From positions 1 through 52,348 of the forward strand of contig JACRLB010000034.1 of the NCBI GenBank assembly GCA_016235445.1: DNA of 52,348 nt. Reading direction: 5' to 3'. The first letter of the stretch is position 1. Each line of letters begins with the position of its first letter. Under the pieces are notes generated by a model, which was not told the origin of the DNA, did not search any database, and saw only the letters and a list, made by a program, of their open reading frames with translations. This DNA comes from Chloroflexota bacterium. Its GTDB lineage: Bacteria > Chloroflexota > Anaerolineae > Anaerolineales > Villigracilaceae. This document shows positions 38,594-47,345 of the stretch, piece by piece. Both the position numbers and the translations under genes were made by a program.

Positions 38594-40432
38594 TTATATC
38601 GCCTTTTCGCGCAGTACCGAACTGATGTAATCCATGCTTGCAACTACCACCGCAATGGCAAGCATTTGGGCGCTCGCCGCGCGGTAGTTGAGCAGGTTGA
38701 TGTTTTGCTGTAACAGGAAGCCGATACCGCCGCCGCCGACAAAGCCAATGATGGTGGACATGCGCACATTGATGTCCCAGCGATACATGGTGTAGGAAAT
38801 GTACGGGGGCACGATCTGCGGGATGACCGCATAGATGATGGTTTGCAAACGATTGGCGCCCGTCGCCTCGATCGCCTCCAGCGGACCGGACAGAATGCTT
38901 TCCACCTGTTCGGAATAAAGTTTCGCCAGGCTGACGATGGTGTGCAAGCCCAACGCCATCACCCCTGCAAACGGGCCGATGCCCACCGCGATCACGAACA
39001 CGATCGCCATCACCAAAGCTTCCACTGAACGCAGGGCATTGAGAAATGTGCGGGTGATGGAATAGACCACCATGCCGATGGGCAGGGCGTCTTTTGGTTT
39101 TGTCAAAACGGCAAGCAGGAGACCGGCAATTGCCCCAACTGCCATTGGCCCCCAAAGGGTGTACATGGGTTCGCCAATTTCGTACAGCCATTCGATCAAC
39201 TGCCCGAGCAGACCCATGATCGTGATTCCGGCGATCAAGGTCAGGATCAGGTTCAGGCTCTTTATTCCAGAGACAGGCAATTTTTCCGAGCCAAGCTGAC
39301 CCATCCTTCCCAAAATACTGCTGAGTGTGCCGCCAGCGGCCAATCCTCCCAATGCAGGGGTAATGATGGCGACAATGTCTCCGACCTGGAACAGGAAATA
39401 TCCGAGGAAACTGAACGAGCCAAGAACTGCCTCAAGTGTTTGCCCGATGCTCATGGCCAGGCTTGCAAGTTGGAACAGCCCATAAAAACTGACCAATACC
39501 GCCAGAAGAATTACACCCAGGCGGGCAAACCGCATGTTCTGACTCGGACGGGTGATTTCCTCCTGAGGCAAAGCCCAGCGTAAACCAAGCCATGCCAATA
39601 CAGGAGAAACGATAATACCCGCCAGGTTAACCCAAACGTTCGAGCCAACAACTGCGCTAAAATTTCCAACTCCGCGCACTGCCACAAACCCAAGCAAAAT
39701 ACCAATCGGCCATCCCAAAACCGAAAGGGAAATGCTGGTCAACGGGCTTTTTACGGTCTTCATCAAATTGCGCGCGGCGATAAAGCTAAGCGGGATGGCA
39801 AGGAAGGTGCCAAATACGGTTGCCAACAGCGCGAGGAATACTGTTTCAACGATCTTGTTCCACGTATCGTATGCTGTTTTGGAAAAATGAGGAGCGCCGA
39901 TATTCCTGCGAAGCGTGGCGCGGATAAATTGGACATCGTCACTGACACGATCGGGGATTTCCATGCTGACGATGAAATGCCCATCTGAATCGGTTTCGGC
40001 ATTTTCGCGGCCAAGTGACACAACATTGGCCGGGTCATTACCGGGCACGAATCGAACAGGCCCAACCGTGAGGGGCGCGAAGTTGAACCCTTCCACCTGG
40101 ATCACTTCACCGGGATTTGCGCAAGCCGGGGTGATGACGAGATACGGATCAGATGCGCTTCGCTCCGGTGCGGACGCCTGATTCCCGTCCGAGAGGCAGG
40201 GGACGTAGATTGGGTAGTTCACGATCTCTTCGACCTGCTCGTATTCGAATATCTCTGGTTGTGCCAGCGCGCGCGTCACGCGTACCAGACTCTGCTGGCG
40301 GTTTTCACTGCGGAGTTCCTCCAGATCCACTTTGGTGATCTGAAAGCCATACGCAAAAATAACCATCGCGAGAAGCGAGAGCAGGCCGACTTTTATGGAG
40401 TTCCAGGGGGATGCTTTTTTATTATTTTTCAT
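38594..40432 (-). CDS. phnE: Phosphonate ABC transporter permease PhnE with extra external domain
   Basis: The 612-residue protein is more than twice the normal 270-residue PhnE. Residues about 15-35 are a membrane helix, then about 90-175 contain a beta-rich segment outside the membrane with ACANPGEVIQVEGFNFAP and VRFVPGNDP, the pattern of an IPT/TIG immunoglobulin-like domain, before the first conserved core helix (about 192). The permease core follows, with ETVFLALLATVFGTFLAIPLSF, an internal ~100-residue insertion of extra membrane segments (about 310-430), and the EAA-like loop EAIEATGANRLQTIIYAVIPQI near 530-550. Its partner ATPase phnC starts only 6 bp upstream. Confidence 0.85.
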   Translation of the reverse strand: MKNNKKASPWNSIKVGLLSLLAMVIFAYGFQITKVDLEELRSENRQQSLVRVTRALAQPEIFEYEQVEEIVNYPIYVPCLSDGNQASAPERSASDPYLVITPACANPGEVIQVEGFNFAPLTVGPVRFVPGNDPANVVSLGRENAETDSDGHFIVSMEIPDRVSDDVQFIRATLRRNIGAPHFSKTAYDTWNKIVETVFLALLATVFGTFLAIPLSFIAARNLMKTVKSPLTSISLSVLGWPIGILLGFVAVRGVGNFSAVVGSNVWVNLAGIIVSPVLAWLGLRWALPQEEITRPSQNMRFARLGVILLAVLVSFYGLFQLASLAMSIGQTLEAVLGSFSFLGYFLFQVGDIVAIITPALGGLAAGGTLSSILGRMGQLGSEKLPVSGIKSLNLILTLIAGITIMGLLGQLIEWLYEIGEPMYTLWGPMAVGAIAGLLLAVLTKPKDALPIGMVVYSITRTFLNALRSVEALVMAIVFVIAVGIGPFAGVMALGLHTIVSLAKLYSEQVESILSGPLEAIEATGANRLQTIIYAVIPQIVPPYISYTMYRWDINVRMSTIIGFVGGGGIGFLLQQNINLLNYRAASAQMLAIAVVVASMDYISSVLREKAI

Positions 40433-40438
40433 GGCGGC

Positions 40439-41191
40439 TCATCCTACCCGTTCCGCATCGCGGCCATAGATTTCTTTGAATTTCTTGTCGTCAATATCTT
40501 TTGGCAAACCTTCAAACACTAATTTGCCTTCATTGAGCGCAACCACCCGGTCTGCATAGCGATGAACCAGATCGAGAAAATGCAAACTGCACAGCACGCT
40601 GACGCCGTCATTTTTGTTGATATCTTCCAGATGACTCATGATACTGTGCGCGAGGACAGGGTCCAGGCTGGCAACAGGCTCATCGGCCAGAACCATCTTC
40701 GGGTCTTGCATGAGCGCGCGGGCAATGCCAACGCGTTGTTGTTGTCCGCCGCTCAATTCATCCGCCCGTTGATAGGCCTTTTCCGCGATCCCCACTCGTT
40801 GCAATTGCTTGATGGCTTTTTCCATATCTTCTTTTGGAAAGCGGTTCAACAGACTCCAGGCGGGGTTGACATAGCCCAACCTTCCCGCAAGTACGTTCGT
40901 GATCACCTTCGAGCGATGCACAAGGTTGAAGTGTTGAAAGACCATGCCGATCTTGCGTCGGATGCGGCGCATTTCCTCCTGCGAGGCGGCGGTGATATCT
41001 TCTCCGTTCCAGAGAATCTGCCCTGCGGTCGGTTCGATCAGACGGTTGATGCAACGCAACAGGGTTGATTTTCCCGATCCGCTCAGCCCGATGACCGCCA
41101 GGAACTGTCCATCGGGCACTTCAAAGCTGACGTTGTCGAGAGCCTTGACCCCGCCGTCATAAATCTTGGTCAGGTTTTTGATTTGAAGCAT
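40439..41191 (-). CDS. phnC: Phosphonate ABC transporter ATP-binding protein PhnC
   Basis: The 250-residue ATPase has Walker [10 protein letters not shown] (about 36-44), a Q-loop region [24 protein letters not shown] that is diagnostic of PhnC, the signature ELSGGQQQR (about 145), Walker B ILA/MVLADEP (about 166) and the H-loop in SLHFLDL. It is probably transcribed with phnE; an intrinsic terminator-like hairpin separates it from phnD. The family imports phosphonates, phosphite or phosphate; the ATPase alone does not indicate which. Confidence 0.95.
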   Translation of the reverse strand: MLQIKNLTKIYDGGVKALDNVSFEVPDGQFLAVIGLSGSGKSTLLRCINRLIEPTAGQILWNGEDITAASQEEMRRIRRKIGMVFQHFNLVHRSKVITNVLAGRLGYVNPAWSLLNRFPKEDMEKAIKQLQRVGIAEKAYQRADELSGGQQQRVGIARALMQDPKMVLADEPVASLDPVLAHSIMSHLEDINKNDGVSVLCSLHFLDLVHRYADRVVALNEGKLVFEGLPKDIDDKKFKEIYGRDAERVG

Positions 41192-41282
41192 GGTGATATC
41201 CTGAAAACTTTGATGCCAGCGCGTCTCTGCGCTGAGGTCTTCAACGGTATTATAAAATATATCCGTCCCAATTTCTGATCTG

Positions 41283-41347
41283 AAACCCTAAAGGTCTTCT
41301 TTGCAAAATAAGCATCTATGGTTGCAAAAGAGACCTTTAGGGTTTTT
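41283..41347 (+). terminator. Long hairpin in the phnD-phnC gap
   Basis: AAACCCTAAAGGTCT and AGACCTTTAGGGTTTTT are complementary arms with a TTGCAA-closed loop. T-run follows on the plus strand only, so it would not stop phnD transcription. Confidence 0.6.
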
Positions 41348-41357
41348 CATTTTTAAG

Positions 41358-41398
41358 AAAAATCAGGGGCAGGGATTTTGACCCTGCCCCTGATTTTT
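41358..41398 (-). terminator. Bidirectional-looking intrinsic terminator after phnD
   Basis: AAAAATCAGGGGCAGGG and CCCTGCCCCTGATTTTT form a 17-bp stem with flanking A and T runs. It lies 14 bp after the phnD stop codon, before phnC, so it should reduce phnC/phnE expression relative to phnD. Confidence 0.85.
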
Positions 41399-41412
41399 AC
41401 GAACGGCAGAAC

Positions 41413-42549
41413 TTATTCGGGAAGTGTGTAACCGGTGGCTTCGACCATGGCGCGAACCATGTCATATTCGGCATCTTCGGCGGGCGCAATGCCAGACCAG
41501 CCGTAGAAGTCAGCGGAGCCGATGGAGGTGCCCCAGGCTTCGGTCTCAGCGAAGGCAAGCAGAGCTTCTTCGATCTGGGCGCGAAGCTCAGCGGGGAATT
41601 CGGGGCCGAAGGACAGGGTGTCGTTCGGGATGGCGGAGGAGACAGCGAGGATGCGGACTTTCTGCATTACATCAGGGGCCTCCACGCGAACGTTGGCGCG
41701 GGCATCGAGAATGCGGTAGCCGTCGCAGAAGAGTTTCTTGCCTTCTGCATCGGGGGCGCAATTCGCAATGGACTCGGCGGGAACTTCATACTGTTCCAAC
41801 GTGGTGATTCCGCCAGCCAGGTATTCGTCATAGCTGAAGATGGGGCCGCTTTCGGGGCTTAAAGGAACACTGTAGAAGACGGTGCCGAAATCAACTTCGC
41901 CATTGTAGACGGCGGTAACGGTCTGGTTGTGGCCGCCGGTCTGAACCTGCTCACCGGGGGTGATGCCAGCTTCGGTCAATTCGACGAAGGGAACCATGTA
42001 TCCGGAGGTGGAGCCTTGATCGCCATAACCCCAGGTTGCGCCTTCGAGGTCGGCAAGGGTTTGGAATTCGCTATCGCGGGCGACGATGTACTCAGCCCAA
42101 TAGACAGGGTAGCCGAAGCGGATGGCTTTGAAGGCAACATCCACACCGCACAACTGGCTGGCGATGGCATAACCGAGGCCGGGGATGAAGGCCATGGTGT
42201 CGGCGGGGGAGGCGCACATTTCTTCGATGGTGGCGGCGTAGGAAGTGGGGACGGTCACTTCGAAGGTGAGGCCGGTGGCTTCGTTCAAGGCGGCCGCCAT
42301 AACTTCACCACCTGTTGTGATGATGTTCGCATCCACGGAGGGGACGAACAACACTTTGATGGGGTGCTCGGGAGTGCCGACATCGGAAGCGGGGGCTTCG
42401 GTGGCAACAGGAGCTTCGGTAGCGGGAGCTTCGGTGGCGGGGGCTTCAGTCATAACGGGGGCTTCTGTCGCCGCGGGGGCGCAGGCGCTGAGGATCATCG
42501 AAGCGGTTACGATGAGGGTCAGCAATACAAAGTACATACGTTTATTCAT
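41413..42549 (-). CDS. phnD: Phosphate/phosphite/phosphonate-binding lipoprotein PhnD
   Basis: The 378-residue periplasmic-type binding protein has a lipoprotein signal (ASMILSAC, cysteine about residue 23), an Ala/Thr/Glu/Pro-rich spacer (TEAPATEAPVATEAPAS), and then the PhnD fold: HPIKVLFVPSVDANIITTGGEVMAAALNEATGL, MAFIPGLGYAIA, GATWGYGDQGSTSGYMVPF. Residues forming the phosphonate pocket are plausible but the exact ligand (phosphonate, phosphite, phosphate) cannot be read. The ATG has an AGGAGAAG ribosome site. It is the first of the phnDCE set; the GGGGTGATGTCACCCC palindrome at 42584-42599 is about 35-50 bp upstream of its start. Confidence 0.93.
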   Translation of the reverse strand: MNKRMYFVLLTLIVTASMILSACAPAATEAPVMTEAPATEAPATEAPVATEAPASDVGTPEHPIKVLFVPSVDANIITTGGEVMAAALNEATGLTFEVTVPTSYAATIEEMCASPADTMAFIPGLGYAIASQLCGVDVAFKAIRFGYPVYWAEYIVARDSEFQTLADLEGATWGYGDQGSTSGYMVPFVELTEAGITPGEQVQTGGHNQTVTAVYNGEVDFGTVFYSVPLSPESGPIFSYDEYLAGGITTLEQYEVPAESIANCAPDAEGKKLFCDGYRILDARANVRVEAPDVMQKVRILAVSSAIPNDTLSFGPEFPAELRAQIEEALLAFAETEAWGTSIGSADFYGWSGIAPAEDAEYDMVRAMVEATGYTLPE

Positions 42550-42583
42550 ATCTTCTCCTCTTAAGAGATATATAAGGGTTTAT

Positions 42584-42599
42584 GGGGTGATGTCACCCC
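42584..42599. promoter_or_regulatory. Palindrome upstream of phnD
   Basis: GGGGTGA and TCACCCC are exact inverted arms around TG. It could be an operator or a leader hairpin for the phnDCE set; no factor is recognised. Confidence 0.4.
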
Positions 42600-42741
42600 T
42601 GACGCAAAGATGATAACGCAATTTATATGTATGAACAAGTACGCTTTTCTTAAAAATTGGGTATGTCCATCACTGTACATGCCCGTGAGATGCATCGTAC
42701 TATATTCGCTTACAGCGATGGCAGTATACAGAATCCGATTT

Positions 42742-42852
42742 GGGTGTGTTTCATTTCAGTTGAAACAACCGTCCCGAAGGTTTGAAAAAGGGTCAAAGTC
42801 TTCGAGAAAACCTTCGGGACGTTCTATCCTTCAACTCATTTGAAACACACCC
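42742..42852. mobile_element. MITE family A, copy 2, with 9-bp target duplication
   Basis: Ends GGGTGTGTTTCA and TGAAACACACCC are inverted; ATCCGATTT flanks both sides (42733-42741 and 42853-42861). It is 111 bp, highly similar to 38294-38403, and lies only 24 bp upstream of the YkvA start. Confidence 0.9.
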
Positions 42853-42876
42853 ATCCGATTTGCACGGGAAGGCATA

Positions 42877-43269
42877 ATGGAAAATTTTATCGAAGCATGG
42901 AAAGAGCGCGCCAGACAACTCAAGGTTGAAGTGTACGCTTTGTACCTGGCGTATCGAGACCCAAGAGTCCACTGGGCGGCGCGGGTCTTCACCGCCTGCG
43001 TGGTGGCCTATGCCTTCAGCCCAATTGATCTGATTCCCGATTTCATCCCCATCCTCGGATATTTGGATGACTTTGTTCTGATTCCACTGGGAGTCAAGAT
43101 TGCGCTTTCCATGATCCCTGCACATGTCATGGCCGAGAGCCGCGAAAAAGCGCAGGAGATTATCCGCCGGGGCAAGCCTGTCAACCGAATAGCCGCCGTA
43201 ATCATCATTCTGATCTGGCTGTCTCTCGCGGCGCTGGCTATTCTTTTATTAACTCACCGTACGCAGTAG
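42877..43269 (+). CDS. YkvA/DUF1232 membrane protein
   Basis: The 130-residue protein contains RVFTACVVAYAFSPIDLIPDFIPILGYLDDFVLIPLGVKIALSMIP, the YkvA/DUF1232 signature (SPIDLIPDFIPxxGxxDD), with hydrophobic segments on both sides and a final membrane helix. Function unknown in bacteria. The second MITE copy lies directly upstream, so its promoter was probably changed or supplied by that insertion. Right after its stop is the REP-like copy 3. Confidence 0.88.
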   Translation: MENFIEAWKERARQLKVEVYALYLAYRDPRVHWAARVFTACVVAYAFSPIDLIPDFIPILGYLDDFVLIPLGVKIALSMIPAHVMAESREKAQEIIRRGKPVNRIAAVIIILIWLSLAALAILLLTHRTQ

Positions 43270-43272
43270 CGC

Positions 43273-43340
43273 CCGTACCGCAAAATTTATTTTGCGTTTT
43301 AGGCGCTTCTTGCACAAGAGCAACATGAATGTTGTTGTAC
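43273..43340 (+). repeat. REP-like hairpin element, copy 3
   Basis: CCGTACCGCAAAATTTATTT opens it and CAACATGAATGTTGTTGTACC closes it. It starts 4 bases after the YkvA stop. It belongs with 18945-18995 and 22170-22246. Confidence 0.6.
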
Positions 43341-43385
43341 CGTGTAACAGCAGTTAAATCACTGATGTTGCGCAAAAGGCTTTAT

Positions 43386-43460
43386 GATCCCGAAGGGGTG
43401 TCATCGCCCGTAAAATCAATATCATCCCTTCGGGATTTGGTTATTTCGCGCCATTTTCTA
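43386..43460. repeat. Palindromic CCCGAAGGG repeat, uninterrupted version
   Basis: Reverse complement of the sequence around the first MITE: AAATCCCGAAGGGATGATATTGATTTTAC followed by ATGACACCCC. Here AAATCAATA (43413-43421) is single and there is no MITE. Confidence 0.8.
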
Positions 43461-43506
43461 TAATCCTGCCATCCCTTCGGGATTATGGACTGGGTAAGAT
43501 GAGTTA

Positions 43507-43602
43507 AATAAAAAACTCCCGCTGTCTTTGGGACAACGGGAGATACTGATTACTGTTCACTGAGTACTGCTCGCTCTCCCCATACAACTTGCGCCACACT
43601 CA
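43507..43602 (-). pseudogene. Remnant of a lipA 3' end plus terminator, beyond the MFS gene
   Basis: Read on the minus strand, the sequence right after and including the MFS stop codon (TTGAGTGTGG, then AAGTTGTATGGGGAGAG) matches the last codons of lipA and its terminator hairpin (47563-47660), with a short deletion. The final two bases of the MFS stop region lie in this remnant. Confidence 0.7.
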
Positions 43603-45078
43603 ATCCGTGTTAGCCAATAAAGATTCACTTTCGGGTGGCTTCTCTTTCAATTCCTGATGCGGGGTGAAGAAGACTGCCGCCAGCCCCAGCGCGGCGGAGA
43701 TGAAGGCGATGACGAAGACAAGGTGAATCGAGTCGGCCATGGCGAGACGCACGCCGGCATCCACGACAATTTCAGAGCCAGGTAAAGGATCGAGTAAAGC
43801 AGTCACCAGCTTCGGGTCCAGGCCAGAGGCGCGCAAGTTCGAAGTGAGTCGAATGCTCAACGCGGCGCCCATCACGCTGACGCCCAAAGTCCCGCCCATC
43901 GAACGGCTGAATTGGAGCATAGAGGTGGCTGTGCCGAGATTGCGGCGTTCCACGTTGGTTTGCACGGCCACCAAAAACGAAGGGATCGAAAGCCCCATGC
44001 CGATGCCCATCATGGTGACGAAGATCATCATCACGATCTGGCTCGACCCCGCGCCAACCAGCGTCATCAGGAATGCGCCCGTTGCGAACACGGCTGTGCC
44101 GATCACGCCCAGCCTGCGATGGCCGACCGTCAAGATCAACCTCATGCCGATGATGCTGGCGGTTACCCATCCCAACAACAGCGGCGTAATGGTGATGCCA
44201 GCCTGGGTTGCGCTGGTTCCCATCACCGATTGCACGAAGAGCGGAATGAAAGAGATGCTCCCAAACAAAGCCCAGCCTGTGAAGATGCCGTGCGAAACCG
44301 CTGTGGCAAACAGACGGTCACGGAAAAGTTGGATCGGCAGAATCGGATCGGCGGCGCGGCTCTCGACCCACAGCAATGCGATGAAGAGTCCTGCGGCGGT
44401 TGCGATCAATATCCAACTGTTGACTGTGCCGAACTCCATGAGGCCAAGCAATAGCGAGACGACGCTGGATGTTAATAACGCCGCGCCGAGATAATCCACC
44501 GCGGGTCTTTCGTGACCCTGGGCCTGCTCCCGCCACGCAAGAGCGACCAACGCTGCGGCAACCAGCCCGGGAAAAACGTTGATGTAGAAGACCCAGCGCC
44601 AGGTGAACTGATCCACGAGGAAGCCGCCGAGAAGCGGCCCCGCAATGGACGAGAAGCCCCACACGCCGGAGAAAAATCCCTGCATCCGGGCGCGTTGTTG
44701 CAAATTGAACATCTCGCCGATCAGGATGAACGCCAGCGGCATGATGCCGCCCGCGCCGAGTCCTTGCAACGCGCGCGCGAAGATGAGCTGGGTCATGCTG
44801 TTTGCCAGGCCGCTCATCACCGAACCGCTCAAAAAGAGCGCCATCGCAATGACGTAAATTCGGCGGCGGCCATAAATATCCGAGAGTTTTCCATACAGCG
44901 GAACAGACGTGGTGGAGGCCAGCATGTACGCCGAAAAGACCCAGGCGTAATGTTCCAGCCCGCCCAGTTGACCGACGATGGTCGGCATGGCGGTTGCAAC
45001 GACAGTCGCTTCCATCGAAGCGAGGAACAAGCTGAGCATGATGCCGATGGTGACAAGAATGATTCGGTTACGTGACAT
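43600..45078 (-). CDS. MFS drug exporter, 14-helix DHA2 family
   Basis: The 492-residue membrane protein has 14 hydrophobic segments and the motif A-like GKLSDIYGRRRIYVIAM (about 63-79), the MPTIVGQLGG start and the GPLLGGFLVDQFTWRWVFYINVFPG motif (about 147-171) of DHA2 exporters. Substrate not predictable. The gene lies alone between the hydrolase and YkvA genes and starts at 45078 with AAAGGAT upstream. Its last codon and stop fall in a sequence that resembles the 3' end of lipA; see the remnant feature. Confidence 0.9.
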   Translation of the reverse strand: MSRNRIILVTIGIMLSLFLASMEATVVATAMPTIVGQLGGLEHYAWVFSAYMLASTTSVPLYGKLSDIYGRRRIYVIAMALFLSGSVMSGLANSMTQLIFARALQGLGAGGIMPLAFILIGEMFNLQQRARMQGFFSGVWGFSSIAGPLLGGFLVDQFTWRWVFYINVFPGLVAAALVALAWREQAQGHERPAVDYLGAALLTSSVVSLLLGLMEFGTVNSWILIATAAGLFIALLWVESRAADPILPIQLFRDRLFATAVSHGIFTGWALFGSISFIPLFVQSVMGTSATQAGITITPLLLGWVTASIIGMRLILTVGHRRLGVIGTAVFATGAFLMTLVGAGSSQIVMMIFVTMMGIGMGLSIPSFLVAVQTNVERRNLGTATSMLQFSRSMGGTLGVSVMGAALSIRLTSNLRASGLDPKLVTALLDPLPGSEIVVDAGVRLAMADSIHLVFVIAFISAALGLAAVFFTPHQELKEKPPESESLLANTD

Positions 45079-45141
45079 TGAATCCTTTCAGGGGTAGATA
45101 AGACCCAGATGGGTAAGGGTTTGATTATCATACCCCAAAAT

Positions 45142-45175
45142 AAAACAGAGACTGGCGTTCGCCAGTCTCTGTTTT
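45142..45175 (-). terminator. Intrinsic terminator between the hydrolase and MFS genes
   Basis: AAAACAGAGACTGGCG and CGCCAGTCTCTGTTTT are perfect 16-bp arms with a 2-nt loop and A/T flanks, so usable in either direction. Confidence 0.92.
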
Positions 45176-45200
45176 GTACAGCATATAAGACGGGCCGCAC

Positions 45201-47345
45201 TCAACGCCCGAACTTGAACGCTCTGCGTACCTGACCTGCCCAATCGAACGCCGCCCAGGCCGTGAGGATGAGCAGAGAAAGGGAAAGGATGTTTCGCCAG
45301 ATTTCTTTTATGCCTTCCTTTAACATGGGCAGTGTTACAGGGTCGGTAATTTTTTCGAATAAACTCTTTTCTGCTCCTGCCTTTGGGGGGAAAAGCGCCG
45401 TGTAAACGCCCTGTGTGCCTTCGTTGATTGCATGGAAGTAATTGCCAAGGAAATTTTGCGATATCCAATAAACCCCATACGCCACACCAGCTACAAGCAA
45501 AAGCAAAAACGGCCATAATATGAGCACGCCCGCGTGATGCAAGTCGCTCTTGCCACGTTCCTCGGGGTCCCATTCCTCTGGTTTTGCCTTGCCAAGGATG
45601 CGTTTTGCAAGGGGTCTTTGGAATTTTTCAAAGTTGTCCCAATATTCGCCGTGATTTTTCAGCAGTGAGGAACTGGTGCGGATATTTACCGGGCCAGTGA
45701 ATTCCCGCTTTGGCGTTTCTTCTCCCGTCAGTGCATCCAGCACTTTCCATTCATCCTTGAACCAGGTGTATTCGTCCAGCCCATAAAATTCTGTAATTGG
45801 GTCGGTGAAATTCCAGAAGTTCATCCACTTAAATTCCTTTGGGAAAGAATCCTGGCGGATGGGCATTTGAAAGCGGTTGTAATAGACTGAATCCAGGATG
45901 CCCCGCGCCTGATGATAATAACTTAATATACTGCCAAGCGTCACATAGGTGTAGATTTTCTTCTGGTACTCTGGCTCAAGGAAGTGGAATAGCGCCTCGA
46001 ATGTGATCGGTGTTCCTTGCGAATGTGCAACGATATGGATTCGTTGTACTTCGAATCCCTCGTTGAGATCGTGAAAATGCTTGATATCTTCCATGACCAC
46101 GCTTCGCACCCGATGGGCTTGTGCCGGGTCGGTTGCATAGTTAACCACATCATCCATATATCCAACCAGCAGGAATTTCACAAATTTGTCCAGCGCTTCG
46201 CCGAACGCTCCGAGGATTTTTGTCCATTTGAGAATGCTGGCGAGGACCGTTATTACGAACGCGAGGGGCAGTGCAAGAAAAATGAAATAACGATAGATGA
46301 GCGGCGAAAAGGCAAGCCGTGTAAACCCTCCTTCCTGCACTTTTCCAATACGCCATTTCACTTCGTCGTTTCCCACCCTCTGCCTGTATGAATAATAGGA
46401 TGCCCGATCCACATCGCTGTTCGCATATTTTCGGTAGTTCCACAGAATGCGGCGTGAGAAAAGCTGGGCAATCTGCAAGGCCAGCAGGGCCAGTAAAACG
46501 TAAAAGTAACTAACTGGGTTTGACAGGAGCAGTAGGATTAGAAGAATCAAGGTCCAGGCTGGCAATCCGGGCAGAGTCTTGAGGGGTATTTTTTCCCGCA
46601 GGGAAATCATTTTGGAGATTTCAGACCACGGCGCAACCGCCCAAATAGCCGCGAGGACAAGGACAAACCCCAGCCCGTAAAACCCGTTGAAATTCCCCAG
46701 GGCGGAGGTTAGCGTTGCGGGCAGTATCCTGACCACAGCCTCTTTGAAAAGATTTTCCTCCACGAAGGCTGTCACTCCCAACGGCAGGAGCAGGAGCAGG
46801 AAGAGGAGTAGATAAGATACAAAGTTGCCCACATAATCCAACACACCGGGTGTTGGATATTTCGTCTTCTGTATTGTCCCTTCGCGCAGTTTTCTAATTC
46901 TTTTTGAATGTCGCGTAAATAAGATATCCTGAAGCATATTGACAAACACGTGGGAAGACATCTGCCATTCTTTAGCGAGATTCCCCAGCGCGGTGGACGG
47001 TAAGACCTCATACTCCCAATAGGACTCTTTGATCAATATGCGTTTGTTGAGGTAATTGCGGGTTTTGTCGTTGGGGTCGCTGAATTTGGCGCGAATTTCC
47101 GTGAGATGTTTATGAACGCCGGCCTTTTCATTGTGCGGCGAGGAGGCGGCATCCCGCGTGTCATCTATGATTTGCGCGATGGTTGCATTCTCGTCCAGCG
47201 CTTTGACCGCCGGCCAGAATCCGCGCAAAAACAGGTTCAGGTGTACATCCTCCTCCTGCTCCCCCGCGCCTTTGACCACAAGGATGACCTCAGTCTCCTC
47301 TTTTTCATCGTTTTTTTGTGTGTTTGGGGTTGTTTTCTTTGCCAT
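45201..47345 (-). CDS. Large membrane-bound alpha/beta hydrolase
   Basis: The 714-residue protein has an N-terminal soluble region of about 175 residues (charged, with EILIKESYWEYEVLP), several membrane segments (about 170-330), a hydrolase core with the nucleophile motif VAHSQGT (about 430-436, in IHIVAHSQGTPITFEAL), a conserved YVTLGSILSYYHQARGILDS following and two more membrane segments near 595-620 and 675-695. GxSxG identifies a serine hydrolase; lipase or transacylase is possible but the acid and histidine cannot be placed securely. The start at 47345 has an AAAGGAGACAGC ribosome site; the longer frame upstream reads a repeat. An unusual combination I do not recognise as a named family. 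Confidence 0.6.
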   Translation of the reverse strand: MAKKTTPNTQKNDEKEETEVILVVKGAGEQEEDVHLNLFLRGFWPAVKALDENATIAQIIDDTRDAASSPHNEKAGVHKHLTEIRAKFSDPNDKTRNYLNKRILIKESYWEYEVLPSTALGNLAKEWQMSSHVFVNMLQDILFTRHSKRIRKLREGTIQKTKYPTPGVLDYVGNFVSYLLLFLLLLLPLGVTAFVEENLFKEAVVRILPATLTSALGNFNGFYGLGFVLVLAAIWAVAPWSEISKMISLREKIPLKTLPGLPAWTLILLILLLLSNPVSYFYVLLALLALQIAQLFSRRILWNYRKYANSDVDRASYYSYRQRVGNDEVKWRIGKVQEGGFTRLAFSPLIYRYFIFLALPLAFVITVLASILKWTKILGAFGEALDKFVKFLLVGYMDDVVNYATDPAQAHRVRSVVMEDIKHFHDLNEGFEVQRIHIVAHSQGTPITFEALFHFLEPEYQKKIYTYVTLGSILSYYHQARGILDSVYYNRFQMPIRQDSFPKEFKWMNFWNFTDPITEFYGLDEYTWFKDEWKVLDALTGEETPKREFTGPVNIRTSSSLLKNHGEYWDNFEKFQRPLAKRILGKAKPEEWDPEERGKSDLHHAGVLILWPFLLLLVAGVAYGVYWISQNFLGNYFHAINEGTQGVYTALFPPKAGAEKSLFEKITDPVTLPMLKEGIKEIWRNILSLSLLILTAWAAFDWAGQVRRAFKFGR

